This document shows, in pieces, positions 1 to 8,451 of a stretch of 64,000 nt of DNA (position 1 is its first letter; each line of letters begins with the position of its first letter). Both the position numbers and the translations under genes were made by a program. The stretch is from NCBI GenBank assembly GCA_049600855.1, contig JBMYQA010000001.1, positions 1-64,000 on the forward strand. The letters run 5' to 3'. This DNA comes from JBMYQA01 sp049600855. GTDB taxonomy: Bacteria > Bacteroidota > Bacteroidia > Cytophagales > Flammeovirgaceae. The notes below the pieces were generated by a model. That model was not told the origin of the DNA. It saw only the letters and a program-made list of their open reading frames with translations, and searched no databases.

Positions 1-2
1 CT

Positions 3-554
3 TGGTTAGCCAATGGCAGCATTTCCCCGCGTACCATTTATTGGAAAGTACGGGAATTTGAAGCACAAATCAGAAAAAATGATTCTACGTACTGGTTAAT
101 TTTTGAATTAATCTGGCGCGATTTCTTTAAATACATCTCCATGAAATATGGCAATCGCATCTTCCAAATCGGTGGCATTTTAGCGCGCGATTACACTTGG
201 GATACGAATGAACAAAAGGTGCAAGCTTGGATGCAGGGCACCACTCCCGAACCTTTCGTCAATGCCAATATGCTTGAATTAAAACATACGGGTTGGATGA
301 GCAATCGCGGGCGGCAGAACGTGGCTTCTTATTTCGCCAAAGAATGGTGCCTAGATTGGCGCATTGGTGCCGCTTATTTTGAGTCCTTATTACTCGATTA
401 TGATGTACATAGCAATTATGGCAATTGGATGTATGTGGCAGGGGTAGGAAACGATCCGCGCGATCGTAAATTTAATGTTCGTCTACAAGCTGAACGTTAT
501 GATGCCCAAGGGAACTATCAATCACACTGGTTACAACAGACCTTATTTTCATGA
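3..554 (+). CDS. DASH-type cryptochrome/photolyase, C-terminal part (5' end outside window)
   Basis: The reading frame is open from the first bases of the window to the stop at 552-554, giving 183 residues of a protein that starts upstream. It is the FAD-binding C-terminal part of a CryDASH protein: the visible motifs are WRDFFKYISMKYGNRIF, PFVNANMLEL, TGWMSNRGRQNVASYF, the LDWRIGAAYFESLLLDYDV stretch and NYGNWMYVAGVGNDPRDRKFN. Known CryDASH proteins bind FAD and an antenna folate and repair cyclobutane dimers, mainly in single-stranded or looped DNA. The stop overlaps the next gene by 4 bases (ATGA), so the two are translationally coupled in a light/DNA-repair operon. Confidence 0.93.
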   Translation, partial: WLANGSISPRTIYWKVREFEAQIRKNDSTYWLIFELIWRDFFKYISMKYGNRIFQIGGILARDYTWDTNEQKVQAWMQGTTPEPFVNANMLELKHTGWMSNRGRQNVASYFAKEWCLDWRIGAAYFESLLLDYDVHSNYGNWMYVAGVGNDPRDRKFNVRLQAERYDAQGNYQSHWLQQTLFS

Positions 555-2086
555 AAACGTTAAGACTCATTCTTGGGGATCAACTCAATCTGCAGCATTC
601 TTGGTTTCAGCAAGTAGATGCTAAAGTGGTGTATTGCCTTTTTGAAATGCGACAGGAAACGGATTATGTGGTGCATCACATTCAAAAAGTAGTCGGCTTT
701 TTTTTAGCGATGCGCCATTTCGCAGCGAGTTTGAAGGAAGCTGGTCATCGAGTGATTTACTATACGATCGATCATCCTGAAAATAGGCAGAAGCTTCCAG
801 AAAACCTACAACAACTCATCAAACAAGAAGGGATTCAGCAATTTGACTACCAACTTCCAGATGAATACCGACTGGATGAACAGTTGAAATCATTTTGTCA
901 AAGTTTATCGATATCCAGTCAGGCTTACGATACAGAGCACTTTTTTACCAGCAGGAATGAATTGAGTTCCTTTTTTAAAGGGAAGAAGCAGCTGTTGATG
1001 GAAAGTTTTTACCGCTACATGCGTAAAAAACACCAGATTTTAATGGAAGATGCCAAACAGCCCGAAGGCGGAAAGTGGAATTATGACAAAAGTAATCGGA
1101 AGAAATGGAAAGGCGAAGTGGCTATACCTAAAGCGATACTTTTTCCCAAAGAAGTCAGCGAATTGGTAACTACCATCCAGCAAGCAGGTATCAAAACCAT
1201 CGGACGTATTGACGAACAGCATTTTACGTTCCCTATTTCCCAAGAAGAATCATTGCAACAGCTCGATTACTTTTGCAATCACCTATTGGTGTACTTTGGC
1301 GATTACCAAGATGCGATGCATACACATGAGCATTTTTTGTTTCATTCTCGACTCTCATTTGCGCTAAACTGCAAAATCATCGCGCCTAAAACCGTGATTG
1401 ATCGCGTGATTCAGCATTATCGAACACATGAAGCCGACATCTCCATTACACAAGTAGAAGGATTTGTGCGACAAATTATTGGCTGGCGCGAATACATGCG
1501 GGGAATTTATTGGAAAGAAATGCCCCATTATGCGCAATTGAATGTGTTGGAAAATGATCGGCCATTACCCCAATTTTTCTGGACAGGACAAACGAAAATG
1601 AATTGCCTTAAACAAGCCATCAATAATTCCTTAGATCATGCCTATGCACATCACATCCAGCGGTTAATGGTCACGGGAAACTTTGCCTTGTTGGTGCAAG
1701 TGCATCCCGATGAGGTGGATCAGTGGTATCTTGGAATTTACCTAGATGCCATTGAGTGGGTAGAGATCACCAACACCCGAGGCATGAGTCAATTTGCCGA
1801 TGGTGGTATTGTAGCCACCAAGCCTTACGTGTCCTCAGCAGCTTACCTACACAAGATGGGTAATTATTGCCTGAAGTGTGTATACGATAAGAAAAAGCGA
1901 GTTGGGGAACAGGCTTGCCCTTTCAATAGCTTGTATTGGAATTTTTTAGACGATAAGAAACAGCACTTTGCCAAAAACAATCGCATGAGCATGATGTTAA
2001 GCTTACTTAGGAAAATACCTAGTGAGGAACTCGCTGAAATCAAAGCAAGGGCTTATCAAATCATCGAAAATCCAGATGCCTTCTAA
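551..2086 (+). CDS. Fe-S cluster (6-4) photolyase (PhrB/FeS-BCP family, cryptochrome-related PF04244 type)
   Basis: 511 residues, about the usual length. The N-terminus (LRLILGDQLNLQHSWF) is the typical start of the bacterial photolyase-related family that repairs (6-4) photoproducts with FAD, a ribolumazine antenna and a [4Fe-4S] cluster. Four cysteines are placed at 352, 440, 443 and 456. The spacing (88, 3, 13) is the same as the cluster ligands reported for Agrobacterium PhrB (350/438/441/454), which supports an intact iron-sulfur cluster. Other family blocks are QIIGWREYMRGIYW and the TNTRGMSQFADGG stretch. The start overlaps the upstream CryDASH stop (ATGA), and its 3' end overlaps the next photolyase gene by about 11 bases. 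Confidence 0.92.
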   Translation: MKTLRLILGDQLNLQHSWFQQVDAKVVYCLFEMRQETDYVVHHIQKVVGFFLAMRHFAASLKEAGHRVIYYTIDHPENRQKLPENLQQLIKQEGIQQFDYQLPDEYRLDEQLKSFCQSLSISSQAYDTEHFFTSRNELSSFFKGKKQLLMESFYRYMRKKHQILMEDAKQPEGGKWNYDKSNRKKWKGEVAIPKAILFPKEVSELVTTIQQAGIKTIGRIDEQHFTFPISQEESLQQLDYFCNHLLVYFGDYQDAMHTHEHFLFHSRLSFALNCKIIAPKTVIDRVIQHYRTHEADISITQVEGFVRQIIGWREYMRGIYWKEMPHYAQLNVLENDRPLPQFFWTGQTKMNCLKQAINNSLDHAYAHHIQRLMVTGNFALLVQVHPDEVDQWYLGIYLDAIEWVEITNTRGMSQFADGGIVATKPYVSSAAYLHKMGNYCLKCVYDKKKRVGEQACPFNSLYWNFLDDKKQHFAKNNRMSMMLSLLRKIPSEELAEIKARAYQIIENPDAF

Positions 2087-3554
2087 AGAAAAAATTCATA
2101 TTGTTTGGTTTAAACGAGACTTGCGCATTCAAGACAATGAAGCTTTGTTCCATGCATTGAATTCGGAGCACCGCTGCTTACTTCTTTACATTTTTGAACC
2201 TTCGTTAATTGCCGATGAACATTACTCAGAACGTCATTGGAACTTTGTAAAGGAATCGATCAGGGATTTGAATCGGCAATTAGCGCATGTTCAGAGTCAG
2301 GTGTTAGCCATTCAGGGAGAGGTCATTCCGATTTTACGGCAACTTCAAGAACATTTCCACATTAACAAGTTGTTTTCGCATCAAGAAACAGGCATTCGCA
2401 TTACGTATGATCGAGATCTTGAGGTGCAGGCATTTTGTCAAGCCCAGCAAATTGAATGGCAAGAATGCGTGAATAATGGGGTATTTCGAGGGAGAAAAAA
2501 CCGCACCAACTGGAAGGAAGATTGGGAGTACTACATGTCTAGCCCATTGTTCAACATTTCATTAAACGCAAAACAACTCGTTACCCTTCCAGAAATTCAA
2601 TCTCTTGAAGAACAATTTCAATTTGTGCCACTGTATACGCCTTCCCATACACCTTTTCAAAAAGGCGGAACGCAGTTAGGGTTGCGTTACCTCCAATCCT
2701 TTTTTTCGGGGCGATATGTTCATTTTAATAAGCATATTTCCAAGCCTTTGTTAGCACGGAAAAGCTGCAGCCGGTTGTCACCTTATTTGGCTTGGGGCAA
2801 TCTTTCGATACGGCAAGTTTGGCAAGCGGCTAAAAAATTCCGAAAAGAGAGCTCACATCAGCGGGCTTTAGACGGTTTTCGCTCCCGATTGCAATGGCAA
2901 GCCCATTTTATTCAAAAGTTTGAGATGGAAGATCGCATGGAGTTCCAAAGTGTAAATAGAGGTTTTTTGCAGTTAGTTAAGCCCATCAACCACGATTTTT
3001 TAGCAGCGTGGAAAACTGGAAAAACAGGCTTCCCCTTAGTTGATGCTTGTATGCGTTGTTTAGTAGAAACTGGCTACATCAATTTCAGGATGCGTGCCTT
3101 GTTGGTGTCATTTGCTACCCATCATTTATGGCAACCTTGGCAAGCCATTGCCCCACACCTTGCCCAACAATTTCTTGATTTTGAACCGGGCATTCATTTT
3201 CCTCAACTTCAAATGCAAGCAGGAGAAACGGGCATCAATACCTTGCGCATTTATAGTCCCATTAAAAACAGTTTAAAGCACGATGCAGATGGGACTTTTA
3301 TCAAGAAATGGGTACCAGAATTAGCACATTTGCCGCTACCTTATGTACATGAACCGTATAAAATGACAGCCTTAGATCAGCAACTTCACCAATTTACACT
3401 TGGAGAAGATTATCCGTTTCCGATTGTAAACCTCGAACACAGCAGGAAATACGCAGGAGATACACTTTGGGGATTAAAAGATGATCCCTTAGTGAAAAAA
3501 GAGTGTCTACGCATTCTGCAAAGGCATGTGATTAACCCATCAAAAAGTCGATAA
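2076..3554 (+). CDS. Divergent cryptochrome/photolyase-family flavoprotein
   Basis: I chose the ATG at 2076, which starts right before the conserved IHIVWFKRDLRIQDNEAL; the longer ORF from 2022 adds 18 residues with no family similarity. The protein is 492 residues. It has the N-terminal Rossmann antenna domain and a helical FAD-binding domain (QWQAHFIQKFE, DACMRCLVETGYINFRMRALLVSF). The region that in canonical photolyases reads roughly DGDLAxNNGGWQW is instead DFEPGIHFPQLQM, so the asparagine near flavin N5 and the proximal tryptophan of the electron-transfer triad appear to be absent. It is probably a flavin photosensor or an altered-substrate enzyme (inference). The 3' end overlaps the convergent DUF3592 gene by 23 bases. 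Confidence 0.85.
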   Translation: MPSKEKIHIVWFKRDLRIQDNEALFHALNSEHRCLLLYIFEPSLIADEHYSERHWNFVKESIRDLNRQLAHVQSQVLAIQGEVIPILRQLQEHFHINKLFSHQETGIRITYDRDLEVQAFCQAQQIEWQECVNNGVFRGRKNRTNWKEDWEYYMSSPLFNISLNAKQLVTLPEIQSLEEQFQFVPLYTPSHTPFQKGGTQLGLRYLQSFFSGRYVHFNKHISKPLLARKSCSRLSPYLAWGNLSIRQVWQAAKKFRKESSHQRALDGFRSRLQWQAHFIQKFEMEDRMEFQSVNRGFLQLVKPINHDFLAAWKTGKTGFPLVDACMRCLVETGYINFRMRALLVSFATHHLWQPWQAIAPHLAQQFLDFEPGIHFPQLQMQAGETGINTLRIYSPIKNSLKHDADGTFIKKWVPELAHLPLPYVHEPYKMTALDQQLHQFTLGEDYPFPIVNLEHSRKYAGDTLWGLKDDPLVKKECLRILQRHVINPSKSR

Positions 3555-4005
3555 TGAAAGGCGCAACAAACAAGATTCCCGCAGCAATGAGCTGATAGAC
3601 CTTCCCTTTACCACTGTAATACCGATCAATAATGGCATCTCCAGGGTTATCAGGATTGTAGTGAACGGTTACATGATCAGATTCGAGCACGTTAAATGCT
3701 TGTTTTGAACGAACTTGGTAAGTATCTCCATTTTTATCTTCGAATTCGACCATCACTAATACCCCACCTAAACGATCGCCTTTCACGTATTGGCTCATGG
3801 CATTGGCAGTAGCCATCGCAGCCATGTCTACTTGAGCGGGGTTATTCACTTTGTATTTAGCGCCCAAGGTACCAACAATCCGCCCTTGCGTTTGAATGGC
3901 GCTTTTCATGAATTTTTTTTCTGCTGCAAAATCCATGAGTGCCATTACGGTGGCGGCAATAGCAGGCATCCAAAGCGCGATGTATAAAAAGATAATTGAA
4001 TCCAT
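3532..4005 (-). CDS. DUF3592-like membrane protein
   Basis: 157 residues with a hydrophobic helix at each end (about 3-25 and 135-156). A soluble beta-rich middle carries GDRLGGVLVMVEFEDKNG, YQVRSKQAFN and VTVHYNPDNPGDAIID. This is the layout of DUF3592 proteins, whose function is unknown; the loop usually ends in a VxYxPxNPxxA motif, seen here. The gene converges on the photolyase gene and their 3' ends overlap by 23 bases, so no separate terminator fits between them. Confidence 0.8.
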   Translation of the reverse strand: MDSIIFLYIALWMPAIAATVMALMDFAAEKKFMKSAIQTQGRIVGTLGAKYKVNNPAQVDMAAMATANAMSQYVKGDRLGGVLVMVEFEDKNGDTYQVRSKQAFNVLESDHVTVHYNPDNPGDAIIDRYYSGKGKVYQLIAAGILFVAPFIIDFLMG

Positions 4006-4102
4006 ATGAGATCAGTTGCGTTTTTCAAATATACAGAATTCTAGGCAAGAACCTTCCTTCGATTTACTCATTACTCGCATTCATATACTCAACTAGAGTA
4101 AA

Positions 4103-4332
4103 GACTTTACTGGATTTTGTAAACAATACTTGGCGAAGAATCCCGACAAATTTGCAGAGGGAAGTTTAGGGGAGTACCGTAGTCGATTGGAACAGTTTCG
4201 AACTACCTTGCCAACACTCCCCATGCACCAGATTTGATAAAGCGGTGGCACAACACTATATACAATAAGCTGAAAGCTGAAGAAGGTGAATACACGATTA
4301 ATAATCACATGGCTTTCTTCAAAAAGGTGTAG
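4103..4332 (+). pseudogene. Frameshifted remnant of an unidentified gene
   Basis: Two reading frames of this strand carry protein-like sequence that joins only with a frameshift near 4190. The first reads GFCKQYLAKNPDKFAEGSLG and on through EYRSRLEQ. The second reads YLANTPHAPDLIKRWHNTIY, continues through KLKAEEGEYTINNH and ends MAFFKKV at a stop. The composition looks like coding sequence, but no start or intact frame exists. I do not recognise the family. It sits beside a truncated gene at 4377, so the interval looks like a decayed insertion or deletion site. Confidence 0.45.
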
Positions 4333-4376
4333 ATGGGTATTTACCTCCATGCTGTTTTTGTGCTGATGAGTAACCC

Positions 4377-4901
4377 GTGCTTGAAAAAACAATGATGGGT
4401 AAGAGTACAAGGCTTGGAATTGCATCTGTAATGCTACATGAGGCATTACATGCAGAACTGTTAAGGGCAATTTATGCACAGGATGAAACAGTTGATATCT
4501 TAGGTATGAGTACTTTTGATTTAATTTGGCTAGCTTCCAATTTACAAGAAGGGCTTGATATTGATGCATTTAGCTCAACTCCTGATGCGAATAATCCACT
4601 TGTTCATCATTTAGCAATGATTACATCTTTTAGAAATGTAATCAAAACAGGGTTATATAAATTTGTAGGCATAAAAGATCTTAATACTGAAGATGTAGAC
4701 GAGGCTTATTACCAAGATAACATTTTTATGTATGAAACTATTGAAGCATTATCTTGGGGTGGCTTAATGGGAGAAGCAAAAAGTTATGGGTATGTTGGAG
4801 AAGATGGATTAATGAACTTGCTTGAATTTTATGAAACGTTCCCTGAGGCAATAAATATTCAAATTAAAACTGGACATGATGGAGAAGAATGTGGTAATTA
4901 A
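4377..4901 (+). CDS. Truncated HExxH-containing protein, possibly a secreted toxin-like C-terminus
   Basis: 174 residues starting at GTG, with an in-frame stop 6 bases upstream, so the open frame begins abruptly inside what looks like a larger protein. The start region contains MLHEALHAELL, an HExxH motif like those in zinc metallopeptidase-like C-terminal domains of Bacteroidota polymorphic-toxin or Rhs-type proteins. The rest is acidic and helical (NTEDVDEAYYQDN, YETIEALSWGGLMGEAKSYG). A small exported-protein gene follows immediately. Whether this fragment is still expressed is unclear. The toxin link is inference from the motif and layout only. Confidence 0.55.
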   Translation: MLEKTMMGKSTRLGIASVMLHEALHAELLRAIYAQDETVDILGMSTFDLIWLASNLQEGLDIDAFSSTPDANNPLVHHLAMITSFRNVIKTGLYKFVGIKDLNTEDVDEAYYQDNIFMYETIEALSWGGLMGEAKSYGYVGEDGLMNLLEFYETFPEAINIQIKTGHDGEECGN

Positions 4902-4902
4902 T

Positions 4903-5562
4903 ATGATTATTTTTTTGATGTTGAATTACTCCTTGGGGGTAGCCCAAAAAAATGAAAAATTCACTATTAATGAAGTGATGACTGATTCAGCCTTCAGTTT
5001 TTCTGATCATCAATTTAATTCTTCTGTCTTAGATGAAAAACAATTAAATGAGTTCTCTATAAATCGTAAAGCAGTTTTTTCAAAGCTTGCTGATAAATAC
5101 AAAGATATTGACCGAACTCATGGTATTTTGCTGGCAGAAGGTTTATGGGGAGGTGCATTTATTAAAAGCTCTGCGACCATAGATTTAGATAATAAGCAAA
5201 TACAAATTACTTTTTTAGATTTTAATAGTAGAATTCAAGTTGAAATAGATTCAACTAATATGGTTAAAGCTAGTGAGATTCCTAATGAAGATGTCATAAA
5301 AGGCTTTTCTGGAGAAGTAATTGGCTACAATGATCCTGTAAACTATAATGAATGCTATGTATTCCTGAAAAACGATATCATAAAAGAAATATCACATCCT
5401 AATTTCTCCTATAAAAGGATGAATCGAATCATAGAGGGATATATGCTATTAGTTCGTAGAAAAAAATACAGTAGCGAAAATCGGGCATTTTTAGTTCTAT
5501 TCAGAAGCTTTGTTGATATCAAGGATATTGATGAATGGAAATTAGAACAAAAACAAAGATAA
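4903..5562 (+). CDS. Small exported protein of unknown function
   Basis: I chose the ATG at 4903 because it puts a short signal peptide at the N-terminus (MIIFLMLNYSLGVAQ, with cleavage after the AQ). The longer ORF from 4876 starts within the upstream gene. The mature protein of about 205 residues has alternating beta strands (TIDLDNKQIQITFLDFNSRI, ECYVFLKNDIIKEI) and no motif I recognise. It directly follows the truncated HExxH gene with no gap, so it may be its partner (for example an immunity or companion protein), but nothing in the sequence proves that. Codon use is AT-rich compared with neighbours. Confidence 0.65.
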   Translation: MIIFLMLNYSLGVAQKNEKFTINEVMTDSAFSFSDHQFNSSVLDEKQLNEFSINRKAVFSKLADKYKDIDRTHGILLAEGLWGGAFIKSSATIDLDNKQIQITFLDFNSRIQVEIDSTNMVKASEIPNEDVIKGFSGEVIGYNDPVNYNECYVFLKNDIIKEISHPNFSYKRMNRIIEGYMLLVRRKKYSSENRAFLVLFRSFVDIKDIDEWKLEQKQR

Positions 5563-5704
5563 TCTGATGCCTTAGCAAAACACTAGTAATTAAGCGGTTG
5601 TAACTCAAAAATGGTAACAACTGACTGAATTGAGGGATTTCCTGTGAAGGTGAGCGATTTTATTTTAAGCAATCTCAGATACTATATTCGTTTTTTTTAG
5701 AAAT

Positions 5705-5738
5705 TTGGACAATCAAAATCTCTTTGGCGTGTACTTTG
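5705..5738 (+). promoter_or_regulatory. Candidate Bacteroidota promoter for the RemB/Wzi-like gene
   Basis: TTGG at 5705 is followed about 22 bases later by TGTACTTTG (5730-5738), close to the TTG/TAnnTTTG consensus but with one base less between TA and TTTG. It lies 32 bases before the ATG at 5770. The 200-base gap upstream has no other feature. Confidence 0.4.
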
Positions 5739-5769
5739 TGCATTGTCATAGCTTATCAAAATCATCATT

Positions 5770-7479
5770 ATGAGACGTTTTTTGTTGTTTGTAGGGTTAT
5801 TATTCCCCATTAGTATGTTTGCCCAAAATACTAATGCTCCCTTAAATAGTGATTATTACCACTTGCTCGATCGTTATGAAATTCGGCAAAAAAAGTTTTC
5901 GAAAAGCTTTTTTACTGTGGCGAAGCCCTATACCCGCGAAGCCATTGCTGCTTTTGTCGATTCTCTGAAATTAGATGGCCTCAGTAAATCCGATCAATTT
6001 AATTTGGGTTATTTGAGAAATGACAACTGGGAATGGACGGATCAAGCAGAAAATGATAGTAAAAAGCCTATTTTTAAGCATTTTTATAAAAAACAGTCGG
6101 ATTTATATCACGTTCAAACTAAAGACTTTGACCTTCACGTAAATCCTGTACTTTACCTGTCATTAGGGAATGATGGTAACTTAGATGCAACCACGTTTAC
6201 CAACACCCGTGGCGTTCAAATTCGCGGAAATATTGGTAAAAAACTAGGATTTTATGCCTTTGTATCTGAAAATCAGATTCGCTTCCCGCAGTATGTTACG
6301 GGTTTTGCAGGCGATGAGGGAACAATTATTCCAAGTGTTTCGAATCAAAATGCCGTGCCAGCCGAAGGCTTCTGGAAAGTCTATCAAGAAGATGGCTATG
6401 ACTTTTTCAATGCGCGGGGCTACATTACTTTCAAAGCTTTTGAGCAGGTTTCGTTCCAGTTTGGACATGACCGTAATTTCTTTGGCAATGGCTATCGATC
6501 ACTCATTTTATCGGATCATGCCACCAATTACTTATTCATGCGCATCAACACCAAAGTATGGCGCTTAAATTACACCAATATTGCAGCGAATATCGCCCCC
6601 TTCGCACTAAAAGATGGCGATCAGTTTAGCGATAAGTATTTTGCGTATCACCACTTGAGCGTAAACATCACGGATAATTTCAATATTGGTTTCTTTGAAT
6701 CCGTTACTTTCGGGCGAGAAGACAGTTTGCAGAATAATGAATTTGATTTAAACTACATCAATCCGTTGATTTTTCTTCGGGGTATTGAGCAAAATCGGGC
6801 GAGTTTAGATAATGTCATTTTAGGAATAGATTGGAAGTGGAACCTTTGGGGAAAGATTCAATTATATAGTCAAGTTGTACTGGATGAATTTTTATTTGAC
6901 GACTTTTTTTCTCGTAATGGAAACTGGAGAAATAAGCAGGCCATGCAGCTTGGGTTTAAGTACATTGATGTGGCAGGAATTTCGAATTTAGACATTCAAG
7001 GCGAGTTTAATGTGGTGAGGCCTTACATGTATACCCACTTCGATCGTAATGGAACAGGCGAACAGCAATATTCTAATTACCAGCATTTTGGACAGCCGTT
7101 AGCCCATCCCCTGAGCGCCAATTTTATGGAGTTTATTGGAATTGCGCGTTACCAACCCTTGCCAAGATTACAACTTACTGGAAAATTGATGTATGTCGAT
7201 TTGGGGGAAGATCGTCCTGGAGAAAATTGGGGCGGAAATTTGTTTAAAGATTACGTCACGCGAGCTCAAGATTTAGACAATAGAGTGGGACAAGGAGTAA
7301 ATGCGAAGTTGTTTTTTGGTGATTTTACGGCTTCCTATCAATTGCGCCATAACTTGTTTTTAGATCTTAAACAGGTCATTAGACGATTTAATAGCGAGGA
7401 TGACGCAAGGGATCATAATACCAATTTTACGAGCTTCGCCTTGCGGTGGAATATCCCACAGCGACTCAATGAATTTTAG
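5770..7479 (+). CDS. Outer-membrane beta-barrel protein, RemB / Wzi-like (gliding or capsule related)
   Basis: 569 residues with a signal peptide (MRRFLLFVGLLFPISMFAQ). The body has many alternating aromatic and polar beta strands and blocks typical of the capsule-assembly Wzi-like/RemB family: GVQIRGNIGKKLGFYAFVSE, QFGHDRNFFGNGYRSLILSD, NYLFMRINTKVW, and a DEF stretch (LDEFLFDDFF). RemB of Flavobacterium johnsoniae is linked to gliding motility, and Wzi proteins anchor capsule at the outer membrane. The family is clear, but the exact role is inference. It stands alone with its own promoter candidate. Confidence 0.75.
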   Translation: MRRFLLFVGLLFPISMFAQNTNAPLNSDYYHLLDRYEIRQKKFSKSFFTVAKPYTREAIAAFVDSLKLDGLSKSDQFNLGYLRNDNWEWTDQAENDSKKPIFKHFYKKQSDLYHVQTKDFDLHVNPVLYLSLGNDGNLDATTFTNTRGVQIRGNIGKKLGFYAFVSENQIRFPQYVTGFAGDEGTIIPSVSNQNAVPAEGFWKVYQEDGYDFFNARGYITFKAFEQVSFQFGHDRNFFGNGYRSLILSDHATNYLFMRINTKVWRLNYTNIAANIAPFALKDGDQFSDKYFAYHHLSVNITDNFNIGFFESVTFGREDSLQNNEFDLNYINPLIFLRGIEQNRASLDNVILGIDWKWNLWGKIQLYSQVVLDEFLFDDFFSRNGNWRNKQAMQLGFKYIDVAGISNLDIQGEFNVVRPYMYTHFDRNGTGEQQYSNYQHFGQPLAHPLSANFMEFIGIARYQPLPRLQLTGKLMYVDLGEDRPGENWGGNLFKDYVTRAQDLDNRVGQGVNAKLFFGDFTASYQLRHNLFLDLKQVIRRFNSEDDARDHNTNFTSFALRWNIPQRLNEF

Positions 7480-7495
7480 TTTTTGTTAGCATTTG

Positions 7496-7528
7496 TTTGC
7501 AGTTATTCACATTTATTTACTATCTTTA
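7496..7528 (+). promoter_or_regulatory. Candidate promoter for the STAS-like gene
   Basis: TTTG (7496-7499), 21 bases, then TATCTTTA (7521-7528), one mismatch from TAnnTTTG. A start about 6 bases downstream would place the palindrome at 7531-7560 at the very 5' end of the transcript. Confidence 0.45.
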
Positions 7529-7530
7529 AG

Positions 7531-7560
7531 TAAGAGATTAATTTCCAAACAGTCTCTAAG
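7531..7560 (+). repeat. Palindromic leader element, copy 1 (short form)
   Basis: Reads TAAGAGATTAATTTCC then AAACAGTCTCTAAG. AGAGA pairs with TCTCT, with the conserved half AAACAGTCTCTAA. The same half-site occurs at 36963-36976, 19895-19906 and (inverted) 63281-63294. It lies in the 5' leader of the STAS-like gene. Confidence 0.5.
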
Positions 7561-7605
7561 AAGTTCGGAAACATTACTGCATTCATTCAATACAAAAGCA
7601 CCACC

Positions 7606-7986
7606 ATGTTAAGTAATAATCATTCATATAATAGGACGGGTAACTTCATTACAGCTACCTACAAAGGCTTTATTAAGCTTGAAGATTTTAAAGAGATTTG
7701 CAATGAATCATTACGATTAATGGTTCAAAAGCGAACAGAGAAAATTTTAGTAGATAATACTAAATTATTGAAAATGCCTAAAGAAAATGAAGAGTGGATT
7801 CAAGCGGAGTGGTTTCCCAAAGCGATTCAATTAGGCTTAAAACAACTCGCCTTTGTAGTTGCAGAAGGCGGGTTAGGAGAACAGACCACCAAAGAAGCGA
7901 ATAGAGCGGTAGAACGACAAATGTTACCTATTAACTTACGTTATTTTGATTCGCTGAATGAAGCTAAAACTTGGCTAGCAGACTAA
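7606..7986 (+). CDS. STAS/SpoIIAA-like domain protein
   Basis: 126 residues with alternating strands and helices: YNRTGNFITATYKGFIKLED, TEKILVDNTKLLKM, and KQLAFVVAEGGLGEQTTKEA. This is the pattern of the STAS-like proteins common in Bacteroidota, related to anti-anti-sigma factors. No clear phosphorylatable Ser/Thr of the SpoIIAA type (DxS) is seen; DNTKLL is at the equivalent place. A SpoIIE-type phosphatase gene follows at 8452, which could make a partner-switching pair, but a strong terminator separates the two genes, so this is inference. Confidence 0.7.
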   Translation: MLSNNHSYNRTGNFITATYKGFIKLEDFKEICNESLRLMVQKRTEKILVDNTKLLKMPKENEEWIQAEWFPKAIQLGLKQLAFVVAEGGLGEQTTKEANRAVERQMLPINLRYFDSLNEAKTWLAD

Positions 7987-8022
7987 TGTCCTACCAGTTG
8001 TCGTTACCCGTATCACATATGT

Positions 8023-8075
8023 TCGTGGGGCTGATCAAGTTTGACATTGATCAGCCCTACGAGTTTTTTTTCTAC
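8023..8075 (+). terminator. Rho-independent terminator after the STAS-like gene
   Basis: A 15-bp stem with a single G-T pair (left arm 8024-8038, right arm 8047-8061) around an 8-base loop, followed by a run of eight T. Confidence 0.9.
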
Positions 8076-8451
8076 AAACTCAAATAATCCTTAAAGTGTT
8101 TCTTTTTCTTACATTATTAACGCGTGTAATGCTAGTGCTATGATTCACAATACATCAGTCAATCAGTTGATTTAATTTCGTTCATCTTAAAATAATCTAT
8201 AATTTGAGACGATCTTATGAATTATTATGAATTACTAACTAAGAAAATATACAGGTAATATCAACTAATTAATATTAATTCATATTTTTATAAATGTTCA
8301 AAGCATCATTACTACCAAAAAGATAAGTATAATGAAAGTAACTCAATTAAGGAGGACGTTCATTCACGTCTTTAATTAAACTATCCGAACTTCAACTAGT
8401 GCTAACAAACTCACACTATTGACAAATTAAAATTAAAAAACTTACAATAAG
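8076..8451. other. AT-rich intergenic region without a gene
   Basis: Very AT-rich. Apart from a weak imperfect hairpin around 8343-8380 (GGACGT...ACGTC within TTAA-flanked sequence) I see no ORF, no clear TAnnTTTG box and no repeat. It must hold the promoter of the 8452 gene. Confidence 0.5.

Noticed and set aside
2022..2075. N-terminal extension of the third photolyase gene
   Set aside because: The extra residues are basic and unconserved and lie inside the upstream gene; family similarity begins at the 2076 start.
4093..4569. 158-codon minus-strand ORF opposite the gene scar
   Set aside because: Its composition is not protein-like (many His, Gln, Leu in shadow-like patterns), and the plus strand of the same interval carries better coding signals in pieces.
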